A stretch of DNA of 64,000 nt from an uncultured Alistipes sp. (GCA_910576555.1 CAJTIY010000001.1:496001-560000); one strand, 5' to 3'. Shown: positions 35,362 to 45,944, counted from the stretch's first letter. Notes: a model not told the origin generated them from the letters alone. Numbers and translations are program-made.

Positions 35362-36714
35362 TTATTTTTCGGCGAACAGACGTCCGACCGTCGTTCGCTG
35401 TCCCGTACGACTCTGCAACGGGGGCATCCGCAGACCCGTCGCCGGACGCGCTGCGACCTCGAGCGCCGTGCCGGTCGCGGCCACCGACGAAGGATCCTTC
35501 ACCTGCGAAACGGGCGAAGCGCCCTCCTTCTTCATATCCAGCAGTTTACGATACAGCGTTCCGTTGAGGCCGTAAGCGTCGACACCGAACGACATCAGCG
35601 TACCGATCTTCCAGCCATCGATCCAGAACTGCGAGACCTTACGACTTCTCTGTCCGCCGCCCTGCAGCATCGCCTGAATCGTCTGCGAATCGGGATAGAT
35701 GCTCGGGTCGGTCATATCGCCCGAACCGAACGCTACGAGCCAATCCGCAGCCTCTTCGTTGGGCGTAGCCTCGACCTGAAGAAGCACTTTGCCGCGCGCG
35801 TTGGGATACTTCGTCGCATTGGCGGCATAGAGCTCGTCGCCGTCGAAGTAACGATATGTCAACGATACCTCGGCCTGCGAAATATCGTATTCGGGCGTCT
35901 TGAAGCGCTCCTTGTAGAGCATGCAATCGGGGCAGATGTTACCCTCGGCGTCGACAGCGAAAGCATAGGCATAATAGGAGGTATTGGGCATCACGTCCCA
36001 ACGCTCGCTGGATTCACCGCGGAACGTCACGCCCTTCACGACGTTCTCGACCGGCATGCCGGCCGACTGCGCATAGGTATCGATCGTCATCTTCACCAGA
36101 CCGGGAATCGCCGCATCGCCCTGCCAGCCGTCCACCTCTTCGATACTGTACCAGTAACGGGTAGAGGTGTCGCTCGGCCGCACGACTATGGTCGCCGAAT
36201 TGGACAGAATACGCTCCATCTTGAAATCGAAGCCGCAATCCTTCGGATCGCCCGGAGCCTCAGTCGTGAAATCGGCCACGACCGGCTTCGAACAGGGATT
36301 ACCCTGACTGTCGATCGCAATAGCGTAGGCATAATACTTCGAATCGGGTTCGAGTCCCTCCACCGTGTCGGAATCGGCGCCGTACGACAGCAAGCCTTCG
36401 AGAATCACTTCGACGGGCAACATCGGATAATTCTGGAAATAGTAAAGGATGAGGTCGCGCGCCCACTCGGTCACGTTTCCTCCGACAGCGGCATACTCCT
36501 CGGCGGGAATCACGTCGAAATAGTAGCCGACCGTATCGTCGCTCGGGACGATCGAGAGCATGGCCGAGGTAGCCGTCACGTCGGAGCAGGAGAGCTCGAA
36601 CGTGGGACCGTCGTACGGCCGCTCCTGTCCGCCGCCACCGCCGTTATCGTCGCTGCAGGCGGCCGTCAGCAGTGCGGCCGCACCCAAAAAAAGATATTTC
36701 GTGAGGTTTTTCAT
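35362..36714 (-). CDS. Surface lipoprotein with FN3-like/helical-insert repeats
   Basis: A 450-residue lipoprotein (LLTAAC-SDDN, export-signal-like). Two domains of about 115 residues (FELSCSDVTATSAMLSIV; CGFDFKMERILSNSATIVV) have the same scheme as the lipoprotein at 13145-13978: Y-Y-F-D strand, a long helical insert containing W and EVILEGLL/ENVVKGVTF, then PDSKYYAYAIAIDSQGN. A third, more divergent beta domain follows (RGKVLLQVEATPNEEAADW), and then a basic, low-complexity tail. It starts 25 nt after the upstream lipoprotein stop, so they are cotranscribed. Function unknown. Confidence 0.8.
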   Translation of the reverse strand: MKNLTKYLFLGAAALLTAACSDDNGGGGGQERPYDGPTFELSCSDVTATSAMLSIVPSDDTVGYYFDVIPAEEYAAVGGNVTEWARDLILYYFQNYPMLPVEVILEGLLSYGADSDTVEGLEPDSKYYAYAIAIDSQGNPCSKPVVADFTTEAPGDPKDCGFDFKMERILSNSATIVVRPSDTSTRYWYSIEEVDGWQGDAAIPGLVKMTIDTYAQSAGMPVENVVKGVTFRGESSERWDVMPNTSYYAYAFAVDAEGNICPDCMLYKERFKTPEYDISQAEVSLTYRYFDGDELYAANATKYPNARGKVLLQVEATPNEEAADWLVAFGSGDMTDPSIYPDSQTIQAMLQGGGQRSRKVSQFWIDGWKIGTLMSFGVDAYGLNGTLYRKLLDMKKEGASPVSQVKDPSSVAATGTALEVAARPATGLRMPPLQSRTGQRTTVGRLFAEK

Positions 36715-36739
36715 GGAATTGTCAGATATGATGTGGATG

Positions 36740-38149
36740 TTAGAAAACGAGTACCGAACGGACGTAATACTGATACCACGTCCCCGCGCCCTTGCGCGTC
36801 GCGGAGACGCGTCCCGTGTTGAGGCTCGACGTCGCGCAATCGACGAGGTAGGCCTGCGTATCGCCCGCCTCCGTGCTGCTCCAGTATTTGGAGTCTTCCA
36901 TGCAGAATGTCGACGCCTTGTCGCCCAACGCTTCGTAAATGGCGGCGAACTGCTCGCCGGGTCTGCCGTTCGCATCGAAATAGGTATCGAAGATGTATTT
37001 GAGCTGGCCGGCCGAAGGCAGGAACCACCCCGAGCTGGCGGCGGGTGCCGGATACTTCTTTTCGTAATCGACGACGGCGAAATAGGCTGCGGGCCAGTTG
37101 TCGCTCTCCGAATCGGTCAGACCGCCCGTCTTGGCGGCCTCGGAGACGATCGTCTGCGTATTGCCGTAACCGAGGAAGTCGTTCTTGTCGGTCGAGCAAC
37201 CCACCGCATCGCCCCACGAATCGTAGAAGCTCCAGCATGCGGCGTCGCTGGCGATATGGAGCGCGAGCGCATAGCCGTTCACCTCGCCCAGCGGCGTGGT
37301 GCCGTCCTTGCGGAAATAGTTGTCGGAAGAGTCGCCGAACTCCGTGGCGGCGCCCAGATAGAAGACGATACCGATCGGAGTCTTCGAAGCATCGAGCTCC
37401 GAGCTCCACGTACCGTCGCTGTAATAGAAGTCGCCGATGTTGGGCTTCGCCGAACCCGTAGCCATATCGAGCGGCTCGGAGACGATTGTCGTCTCCTCGG
37501 GCAGGTCGTAGGCGGCGGCTACGATGCGGTACTCCGTGTCGGGCTCCAGTCCGGCGACGGTGTAGGTTCCCGCTTCGGCGGCCGCGACCTCGGTGCCGCG
37601 TGCGAAGACCGCCTCGGCGTCGGGAAGCGCATCGCCCTTCTTCACGCACGCATAGGCCACCCGACCGGCATGGACGGGCGTCAGATCGAACGTGAGCGTA
37701 TAGGCTGTGGCATTGCCTGCCGCGAGCGTAAGGGTGGGAACAGGGGCGGCAGTGCGCATGGAGATCGTCGCCAGTTCGGAGTAGCCCAGCACGTTGCGGG
37801 CCGCGGCGACGATCGTATAGCGTGTATTGAACGCTAAATTATCCGCGACGTAACGTCGCGAGACGGTCGGATCGGCGGGAATTCCCCCTCCCTCCGGGTC
37901 GAACAGCTGCTCGGCCGAAGGTGCGGGCTGCCCCTCCTCGAACACAGCGTAATAGGCGGCCAAAGCGTCCGAGGGCGTCAGCTTGAAGGAGATGCTGTGC
38001 TCGGAAACCGTTCCTTCCTCGAGCGAAACAATCGCGGGAACCGGCTTGTCCGGAGCCTCGTCGTCGCTGCACGAGACGGCCGCGGCGCAAAGGGCGAACA
38101 GAGCAGCCAGCCAGACGCCGCGACTCGTCCAATAATAAAAACAATTCAT
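36740..38149 (-). CDS. Surface lipoprotein paralogue: two FN3-like repeats plus DUF1566/FISUMP-like domain
   Basis: A 469-residue lipoprotein (AAAVSC-SDDE). It has the same architecture as the protein at 33732-35174: two beta repeats (AIVSLEEGTVSEHSISFKL; PTLTLAAGNATAYTLTFDL), then from about residue 235 the domain starting YYSDGTWSSELDASKTPIG, with SSGWFLPSAGQLKYI, YWSSTEAGDTQ and the final VRSVLVF. The near-identity of YYSDGTWS-ELDASKTPIG in the two paralogues shows a fairly recent duplication or strong constraint. It is the first gene of the leftward lipoprotein operon. Confidence 0.85.
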   Translation of the reverse strand: MNCFYYWTSRGVWLAALFALCAAAVSCSDDEAPDKPVPAIVSLEEGTVSEHSISFKLTPSDALAAYYAVFEEGQPAPSAEQLFDPEGGGIPADPTVSRRYVADNLAFNTRYTIVAAARNVLGYSELATISMRTAAPVPTLTLAAGNATAYTLTFDLTPVHAGRVAYACVKKGDALPDAEAVFARGTEVAAAEAGTYTVAGLEPDTEYRIVAAAYDLPEETTIVSEPLDMATGSAKPNIGDFYYSDGTWSSELDASKTPIGIVFYLGAATEFGDSSDNYFRKDGTTPLGEVNGYALALHIASDAACWSFYDSWGDAVGCSTDKNDFLGYGNTQTIVSEAAKTGGLTDSESDNWPAAYFAVVDYEKKYPAPAASSGWFLPSAGQLKYIFDTYFDANGRPGEQFAAIYEALGDKASTFCMEDSKYWSSTEAGDTQAYLVDCATSSLNTGRVSATRKGAGTWYQYYVRSVLVF

Positions 38150-38263
38150 AAAATTGCCTCCATGTTCCGCGGGATCCGAGACGGAACCTTAAATAGGTTA
38201 ACGGGAACGGTTGCCGGCATACGGATCCCGGCCCGAAAAGTCTATCCCGACAACGTTCATCGT

Positions 38264-38282
38264 ACGATCGTCGGACGATCGT
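38264..38282. promoter_or_regulatory. Paired ACGATCGT palindromes upstream of the lipoprotein operon
   Basis: Two copies of the self-complementary octamer ACGATCGT (38264-38271 and 38275-38282) are separated by CGG, so their centres are 11 bp apart, about one helical turn. They lie 115-133 bp upstream of the operon's first ATG. This is a plausible operator for a dimer-of-dimers regulator; no clear TAnnTTTG box was found nearby. Confidence 0.4.
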
Positions 38283-38512
38283 TTACGCTAATTTATGCTA
38301 TTTCGCACAAACGACCAAATCCGAACGCTTTAGGCCGATATGGACCAGAATGTACTGGGAGGCACATCGGATTACGATTCGCAACCCACAAGCCTTTCTT
38401 TTATTTCGATTCGATCGACGGCCCCCCTAAAAAAGCGGGTGAAAATCACACATTTTTTTTGCTTCGGCCGATCATCGACTCCCTTTCGGCGCGAAATACG
38501 GTCCCGGAAACG
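38283..38512. other. Divergent/terminal intergenic region
   Basis: AT-richer DNA between the lipoprotein operon's putative operator and the DPP III terminator. I see no gene here; the promoter of the lipoprotein operon should lie in or near its left part. Confidence 0.4.
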
Positions 38513-38541
38513 AAAAAGCGCCGTCCCGAAGGACGACGCTT
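38513..38541 (-). terminator. Terminator downstream of the DPP III gene
   Basis: On the minus strand AAGCGTCGTCC-TTCG-GGACGGCGCTT forms an 11-bp stem with a UUCG tetraloop, followed by a T-run (38513-38517 read on minus). Confidence 0.85.
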
Positions 38542-38597
38542 CACAGGGTTCGGAGCGGCTTCGCGACCGCACCGGTCGCGTGCCTCGAGCGCTGCCG

Positions 38598-40616
38598 TCA
38601 GTTGACGTTCGGCAGGAAAGAGTAGCGCTTCGCATAGTCCATCATCTGGCCGACGTAATCGGCCGGATAGGAGATCCGCACGTCGACGATCCGACCGTCG
38701 CGCTCCACCGCCTCGTACTCGGGGTTGACGAAACCGCCGTAGGGCTCGATGCCCAGCGCCCGGTAGCGCGCGAGCACCTCGGCATGCAGCGCCGGATCGA
38801 CCCGCACGGCATACCGCTCGACGAGCTCCTTGCCGGCCTCGAAGTCGCCCTCCGACTTGATGCGCTGCACCTCGTGCAGCAGCTCGCCGAAGAGCGCCCG
38901 CAGCCGCTCGAAGTCGTTGACCACGACATAGCGCTTACCCTCGTGCTCGACCCACTCGATCACGTTGTCGGCACGTCCCGCCTCGTAGCACCACGCGGCG
39001 ATCAGCTGCCGGTTGCGCATGTGCGACTCCTCGACGTTCTTACCCGGCTCGATACGCGCCAGCTGCGTCATCAGACCGTTGAGGATGAACTTGGCATAGC
39101 CCGCCTTCGCGGCGTCGAACGAGGGCACGAGTCCCAGCTCGACCAGCTTCGGGTCGCCCAGATAGTAGAGACCGAACAGGTCGGCGCGCGTCTCCTCGAG
39201 CGTCGAGCCGTAACTGCCCAGCTCGCCGCCCTTGACGCCCGGAGCCAGCTGGCCCGAGCCGTGGCCCAGACACTCGTGCAGGTCGGTGTGCAGGTCGTCG
39301 GCCAGTTTGCCGTAGGCCTCCATGCGCGCGCGGTCCTCGACGCGCAGCACGAACTCCTCGTCGAAGCCGTTGCCGTGGGCGGCCATTTCATAAGCATAGG
39401 TGATGTTGTCGATCGTCACCGACTTTGAACCGTACTCCTTGCGGATCCAGTCGGCGTTGGGCAGGTTGATGCCGATCGGCGTTGCGGGATAGCAGTCGCC
39501 GCCCAGCATCGCCACGGTGATGACCTTCGCCGAGACGCCCTTGACGCGCTCCTTACGGTAACGGGGATCGACCGGCGAGTGGTCCTCGAACCACTGGGCG
39601 TTCTCCGAGATCACCTCCGTGCGGTGGCAGGCCGCCTTGTCCATGAAGTTGACGTTGGCCTCCCACGACGCCTTGCGGCCCAGCGGATCGCCGTAGTCCT
39701 CGATGAAGCCGTTGACGAAGTCGACGTGCGACACCGTGTCCTTCACCCACGCGATGTTGTAGGCGTCGAACCGCTTCAGGTCGCCCGTACGGTAGTATGC
39801 GATCAGCTCGCCGATGGTCGACTTCTGCGGCTCGTCGGCCACGGCCTGCGCCTTCTCGAGCCAGTAGACGATCTTCTCGATGGCCGCCGAATACATGCCG
39901 CCCACCTTCCAGACCCGCTCGTAGATGCGGTCCGTCTTCTCCTCCTTCACCAGCTGCGAGTTCAGGCCGTAGGAGACCGGTTCGGGATTGCCCGCATCGG
40001 CGTCGGCCATGTCGGCGTAGAACTTCTCGGCCTCGGCCTGCCGCACGTTGCGGTAGTAGTTGCTCGACGAGGTCCACAGCAGGTCGTCGCCGGCCTTCTG
40101 GTTGAGCCGCGTCTTGTACATCTCGGGATCGAAGATCGCGTTGCAGACCACGCCGATCATGCCGGTCAGTTCGCCGAAACGCTCCACGGGAATCGACTCG
40201 ATGGCATCGAGCAGGAACTGCTCCGTGAATTCGGGCACGAACTTGTCGTTCGAGTAGTGGTGGTGGATGCCGTTGGCGAACCATACCTTCTTGAGGTATT
40301 TCTCCAGCGCGAGCCACTCCTCGGTCGTACGGTCGCCGGCGTAGTTCTCGTAGACGGTCTCCAGCGTGCGGCGGACGGGAAGGTTCACGGCGCAGTTCTG
40401 GTCGAAGAGGATGTCGCGGCCGCACTTCGCGGCTTCGGCGAGGTAGTAGACCAGCTCCTTCTGCGCGAGCGGCAGCTCGTCGAAGCCGGGAACCTCGTAG
40501 CGGATCACCTTGATGTCGTCGAAACGGTCGACGATCCACGGTGTTTCGGATTTCGACCCGTCGCAACACGATGCGAGGGCGGTGGCGATGCAAATCATGG
40601 CAAACGATCTTTTCAT
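38598..40616 (-). CDS. Dipeptidyl-peptidase III-like M49 metallopeptidase, lipoprotein
   Basis: The 672-residue zinc peptidase removes dipeptides from peptide N termini. The zinc motif is HECLGHGSGQ (the Cys-containing variant known from Bacteroides DPP III) with the second motif EETRADLFGL. It begins with a lipoprotein signal (TALASC), so it should sit in the envelope and act on imported peptides. The ATG at 40614-40616 is chosen for the signal peptide. Its promoter is the final TATCTTTG of repeat array B, 25 nt upstream. It ends at a strong terminator. Confidence 0.94.
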   Translation of the reverse strand: MKRSFAMICIATALASCCDGSKSETPWIVDRFDDIKVIRYEVPGFDELPLAQKELVYYLAEAAKCGRDILFDQNCAVNLPVRRTLETVYENYAGDRTTEEWLALEKYLKKVWFANGIHHHYSNDKFVPEFTEQFLLDAIESIPVERFGELTGMIGVVCNAIFDPEMYKTRLNQKAGDDLLWTSSSNYYRNVRQAEAEKFYADMADADAGNPEPVSYGLNSQLVKEEKTDRIYERVWKVGGMYSAAIEKIVYWLEKAQAVADEPQKSTIGELIAYYRTGDLKRFDAYNIAWVKDTVSHVDFVNGFIEDYGDPLGRKASWEANVNFMDKAACHRTEVISENAQWFEDHSPVDPRYRKERVKGVSAKVITVAMLGGDCYPATPIGINLPNADWIRKEYGSKSVTIDNITYAYEMAAHGNGFDEEFVLRVEDRARMEAYGKLADDLHTDLHECLGHGSGQLAPGVKGGELGSYGSTLEETRADLFGLYYLGDPKLVELGLVPSFDAAKAGYAKFILNGLMTQLARIEPGKNVEESHMRNRQLIAAWCYEAGRADNVIEWVEHEGKRYVVVNDFERLRALFGELLHEVQRIKSEGDFEAGKELVERYAVRVDPALHAEVLARYRALGIEPYGGFVNPEYEAVERDGRIVDVRISYPADYVGQMMDYAKRYSFLPNVN

Positions 40617-40641
40617 GTCGTCGGGATTAGTGTTCTGGAAG

Positions 40642-40790
40642 CAAAGATACGAATAAGCCGAATACAAAACCAAACTTGTTTGGGTTTTGTTGAGGCGAAG
40701 TATCTTGGGCGCAGCCAAAGATACGAATAAGCCGGGCGAAGATGCAAGCGGCAGCTACGATTTTGCCGAGCGGGAGTATCTTCGGCCCCA
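40642..40790 (-). repeat. Promoter-repeat array B: two modules plus a degenerate third, facing the DPP III gene
   Basis: Read on the minus strand, the units match those at 30154 and 50301. TATCTTTG occurs at 40642-40649 and 40716-40723 (74 bp apart), each preceded by CTTATTCG. The unit between has GGCTGCGCCCAAGATACTTCG. Its variable hairpin is an unrelated sequence that still pairs (AAACAAGTTT flanked by AAAACC/GGTTTT). The distal unit (to about 40790) keeps GAAGATACTCCCGCTCGG but its hairpin is weak. The proximal -7 box is 25 nt from the DPP III ATG. Confidence 0.82.
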
Positions 40791-40920
40791 TCCGTCCCGC
40801 CGCCGGAGCGTCGTCCGGCACACGGCGGACCGATTCGGACGAAACGCCGCGCAAAGCGCTCCGCACCGGCGGTAAGGCACGGTTTTGGATACGTCTTCCG
40901 ACGATCTAACGCATACCGCC

Positions 40921-42429
40921 ATGAGCAAAAAGAACAAGCAGCGGCTCACCTCCGAGAACGGAAGGCCGATCGCCGACAACCAGAACATCCAGACCGCCGG
41001 CAAGCGCGGTCCCGCCACGATGCAGGATCCGTGGTACTTCGAGAAAATCGCCCATTTCGACCGCGAGGTGATCCCCGAGCGGCGCATGCACGCCAAAGGA
41101 GCCGGAGCCTACGGCACCTTCACCGTGACGCACGACATCACCCGCTACACCCGGGCCTCGATCTTCGCCGAGGTGGGCAAGCAGACCGAATGCTTCGTGC
41201 GCTTCTCGACCGTCGCCGGCGAGCGGGGCGCGGCCGATGCCGAACGCGACATCCGCGGCTTCGCCATGAAATTCTACACCGACGCCGGCAACTGGGACCT
41301 CGTGGGCAACAACACGCCGGTCTTCTTCCTGCGCGACCCGCTCAAGTTCGCCGACCTGAACCACGCCATCAAGCGCGATCCCCGCACGGGCATGCGCAGC
41401 CCCAACAACAACTGGGATTTCTGGACGCTGCTGCCCGAGGCGCTCCATCAGGTGACGATCACCATGTCGCCGCGCGGCATCCCGGCCTCGTTCCGCCACA
41501 TGCACGGTTTCGGCAGCCACACCTACAGTTTCTACGACAAGGAAAACCGCCGCACGTGGGTCAAATTCCACTTCCGCACCCTGCAGGGCATCAAGAACCT
41601 GACCGACGCCGAAGCCGAGGCCGTGATCGCCAAAGACCGCGAATCGAACCAGCGCGACCTGTTCGAGGCGATCGAACGGGGCGACTATCCGCGCTGGCTG
41701 CTGCAAGTGCAGCTGATGACCGAAGAGCAGGCCCGCACCTACGAGGTGAATCCCTTCGACCTGACGAAGGTGTGGTACCACGGCGACTTCCCGCTGCACG
41801 ACGTCGGCATCTTGGAGCTCAACCGCAACCCCGAGAACTTCTTCGCCGAGGTCGAACAGGCTGCATTCGACCCGCTGCATACGGTCGAGGGCATCGGCTT
41901 CTCGCCCGACAAGATGCTGCAGGGGCGTCTGCTCTCCTACGGCGACGCGCAGCGCTACCGGCTGGGAGTCAACTGCAACCTGATTCCCGTCAACCGCCCG
42001 CACTGTCCCGTCCACGACTTCCACCGCGACGGCCGGATGCGCACCGACGACAACTTCGGCCGCACGCCCGCCTACGAGCCCAACAGCTACGGCGAATGGC
42101 GCGACACGCCGGCGCTCAAGGAGCCGCCCCTGCCGCTCGACGGCCCGGCCTACAACTACGACGAACGGGAGCTCGACGACGATTACTACACGCAGCCGGG
42201 CAAACTCTGGCGGCTGATGTCGCCCGAGGATCAGAAGGCGACGTGCGAAAACACGGCGCGCCACATGGACGGCGCGGCGCTCTTCATCAAGCAACGCCAC
42301 GTGCGCAACTGCTTCTTCGCCGATCCGGACTACGGGCGCGGCGTGGCCGAAGCGCTGGGCATCTCGTTCGACGAGGCGCTCCGCGCCGAGGACCCGGCAC
42401 ACCCGGCTTGGGATCCGCGCACCAAATAG
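40921..42429 (+). CDS. katA: Haem catalase, small-subunit clade
   Basis: The 502-residue monofunctional catalase decomposes hydrogen peroxide. It shows the active-site His in RRMHAKGAGAYG, Asn in NWDLVGNNTPVFF, the haem-ligand Tyr in LLSYGDAQRYRLG, and VRFSTVAGERGAAD. I chose the ATG at 40921 (MSKKNKQRLTSENGRPI, the family start). Catalase together with rubredoxin points to oxidative-stress tolerance in an otherwise anaerobic lineage. The 5' region carries no strong -7 box. It is convergent with the DEAD-box gene. Confidence 0.97.
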   Translation: MSKKNKQRLTSENGRPIADNQNIQTAGKRGPATMQDPWYFEKIAHFDREVIPERRMHAKGAGAYGTFTVTHDITRYTRASIFAEVGKQTECFVRFSTVAGERGAADAERDIRGFAMKFYTDAGNWDLVGNNTPVFFLRDPLKFADLNHAIKRDPRTGMRSPNNNWDFWTLLPEALHQVTITMSPRGIPASFRHMHGFGSHTYSFYDKENRRTWVKFHFRTLQGIKNLTDAEAEAVIAKDRESNQRDLFEAIERGDYPRWLLQVQLMTEEQARTYEVNPFDLTKVWYHGDFPLHDVGILELNRNPENFFAEVEQAAFDPLHTVEGIGFSPDKMLQGRLLSYGDAQRYRLGVNCNLIPVNRPHCPVHDFHRDGRMRTDDNFGRTPAYEPNSYGEWRDTPALKEPPLPLDGPAYNYDERELDDDYYTQPGKLWRLMSPEDQKATCENTARHMDGAALFIKQRHVRNCFFADPDYGRGVAEALGISFDEALRAEDPAHPAWDPRTK

Positions 42430-42504
42430 CCCCGGTCGTCCGCACCTGCGAAGAGGGCCGGATGCCCCCGGCGCGGAACCTGCACTCCGAATAACGCGGG
42501 TCTC

Positions 42505-42630
42505 CCCTGCGACGGACAAGGAATGCACCACGGATAGTGCAGGTTCCCCTGCGACGGACAAGGCATGCACCTCGGATGACGCAGCCTCCATGCGACGGAC
42601 ACGGAAGGCTCCCCGGATAGCGTCGGTCCC
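42505..42630. repeat. Imperfect 42-bp tandem repeat, three units
   Basis: Units begin CCCTGCGACGGACAAGG at 42505 and 42547, and a diverged copy (CCATGCGACGGACACGG) begins at 42588. Each continues with GCACC-CGGAT- and ends in a GCAGGTTC/GCAGCCTC phrase. The repeats are non-coding, between katA and the DEAD-box gene. A partial unit may precede the first (from about 42480). Confidence 0.7.
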
Positions 42631-42729
42631 GCGTACGGATGCGGTGAGGCTCGACCGTCCCCTCTTCCGTTCCGCCGGACCGCACGGCATGCCCGGTTTG
42701 CATACGCGCCACGTCCCCTGCATACGACA

Positions 42730-42760
42730 AGCCCCCGAGCCTGCAAAGGCGTCGGGGGCT
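42730..42760. terminator. Terminator-like hairpin between convergent katA and the DEAD-box gene
   Basis: AGCCCCCGA (42730-42738) pairs with TCGGGGGCT (42752-42760), with inner GCCT-GCAA-AGGC. There is no proper T-run on either strand. Confidence 0.55.
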
Positions 42761-42801
42761 GTCTGTGTTTCGGTCCGATGCAGCGGCACGCCGCGGAGGC
42801 A

Positions 42802-44337
<1,536 letters not shown>

Positions 44338-44471
44338 GTCGTGTCGAATAAATTAAGTTAAGCCATACATATATATAATATCTCGTTTCGGGGCGCGGAT
44401 CCCGATTCCGAAGATCCGTGTCCGCCGTCGTGCGCCTCCGGCTGCAGCCCCTCCCGAAGGCCGAAGCGGCG

Positions 44472-45929
44472 CTATCGGACGATCTCCTCGCCGAGCAGCG
44501 TCGCGGGCGTACAGCCCGTGATGCGCACGCGCACGTAGTCGCCCACGGCGTGGTCGCCGCGGTCGAAGACCACGACCTTGTTCTGCGACGTGCGGCCCGA
44601 GAGCTGCCCCTCGTCGCGCCGCGACGTCCCCTCGACCAACACCTCGAACTCCTTGCCCACGTCGCGGCGGTTGCTCGCGAGCCCCAGTTCGTTCTGCAGG
44701 GCGATGATCTCCTGCAGCCGGCGCGACTTCACCTCGTCGGGCACATCGTCCGCAAGATGCTTCGACGCGAAGGTCCCCGGACGCTCCGAGTACTTGAACA
44801 TATAGGCGAAGTCGTACCCCACCTCGCGCATGAGCGAGAGGGTCGCGCGATGCTCCTCCTCCGTCTCGCCCGAGAAGCCGGCGATGAGGTCCGTGGTGAT
44901 GGCGCAGTCGGGCATGTACCGCCGGATGGCGGCGACGCGCCCGAGGTACCACTCGCGCGTATACTTGCGGTTCATGCGTTCGAGCATCGACGTGGCGCCC
45001 GACTGCGCCGGGAGGTGGATCGCCCGGCAGATGTTGGGCATCGAGGCCATCGTCTCCAGCAGCGCGTCGCTCATGTCCTTCGGATGCGACGTGGCGAAAC
45101 GCACGCGCAGCAGCGGCGAGACGGCCGCCACGCGCCGCAGCAGCTCGGGGAAGTCGACCTCGTCCGCACGGTAGGAGTTGACGTTCTGTCCGAGCAGCGT
45201 CACCTCACGGTATCCGTTCTCCGCGAGCGAACGCACCTCGGCGAGGATCGTCTCCGCCGGACGGCTCCGCTCGCGGCCCCGGGTGTAGGGCACCACGCAG
45301 TAGGAGCAGAAGTTGTCGCAGCCGCGCATGATGGCCACGAAGGCGCTCACGCCGTTGCGGTCGAGCCGCACGGGGGCGATCTCGGCGTAGGTCTCCTCGG
45401 TCGAGAGGAGCACGTTGACGCCCTTGCCGCCCGCCTCGGCCGCACGCACCAGCCGCGGCAGATCGCGGTAGGCGTCCGGCCCCGCGACGACGTCGACGCC
45501 CGAGGGTCCCTCGGCGAGGCGCTCCTTGAGCCGCTCGGCCATGCAACCGATGATGCCCACGACGAGCGAAGGCTTGACCTTGCGATGGCGTTTCATCTCG
45601 GCCAGCCGGCCCCAGATGCGCTGCTCGGCGTTGTCGCGGATCGAGCAGGTGTTGATCAGCACCACGTCGGCCTCCTCGATCCGGTCCGTATAGACATAGC
45701 CCTCGTCCTGCATGATCGACACGACGAGTTCCGTGTCGCCGACATTCATCTGGCAACCGTAGGTCTCGACGAAGAGCCTGCGGCCGCTGCCCGCAAGGGG
45801 TCTTAAGGTATTGATGTTGAAACCCAAATCCTGAATCTTAAATAAACCATTGTAACTCGCGGCTTCCGCCCGGCGACCGGCCGAACGCAATGCCGCACAC
45901 CCGCTCGGGTCCCGTCCGCCGTCCGGCAC
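44472..45929 (-). CDS. miaB: MiaB, tRNA-2-methylthio-N6-dimethylallyladenosine synthase
   Basis: This radical SAM methylthiotransferase modifies A37 of tRNAs reading UNN codons. Its motifs are the N-terminal cluster Cys residues (FVETYGCQMN, INTCSIRDNAEQ, IIGCMAERL), the radical SAM motif CDNFCSYC followed by VPYTRGRE, and a C-terminal TRAM domain. The start is uncertain. The only in-frame ATG before the conserved region is at 45929, giving about 50 residues before FVETYGC, the first part of which is low-complexity; a TTG at about 45829 is an alternative. It follows the YitT gene by 15 nt. Confidence 0.93.
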   Translation of the reverse strand: MPDGGRDPSGCAALRSAGRRAEAASYNGLFKIQDLGFNINTLRPLAGSGRRLFVETYGCQMNVGDTELVVSIMQDEGYVYTDRIEEADVVLINTCSIRDNAEQRIWGRLAEMKRHRKVKPSLVVGIIGCMAERLKERLAEGPSGVDVVAGPDAYRDLPRLVRAAEAGGKGVNVLLSTEETYAEIAPVRLDRNGVSAFVAIMRGCDNFCSYCVVPYTRGRERSRPAETILAEVRSLAENGYREVTLLGQNVNSYRADEVDFPELLRRVAAVSPLLRVRFATSHPKDMSDALLETMASMPNICRAIHLPAQSGATSMLERMNRKYTREWYLGRVAAIRRYMPDCAITTDLIAGFSGETEEEHRATLSLMREVGYDFAYMFKYSERPGTFASKHLADDVPDEVKSRRLQEIIALQNELGLASNRRDVGKEFEVLVEGTSRRDEGQLSGRTSQNKVVVFDRGDHAVGDYVRVRITGCTPATLLGEEIVR

Positions 45930-45944
45930 GGGACGCGGGCGCCG

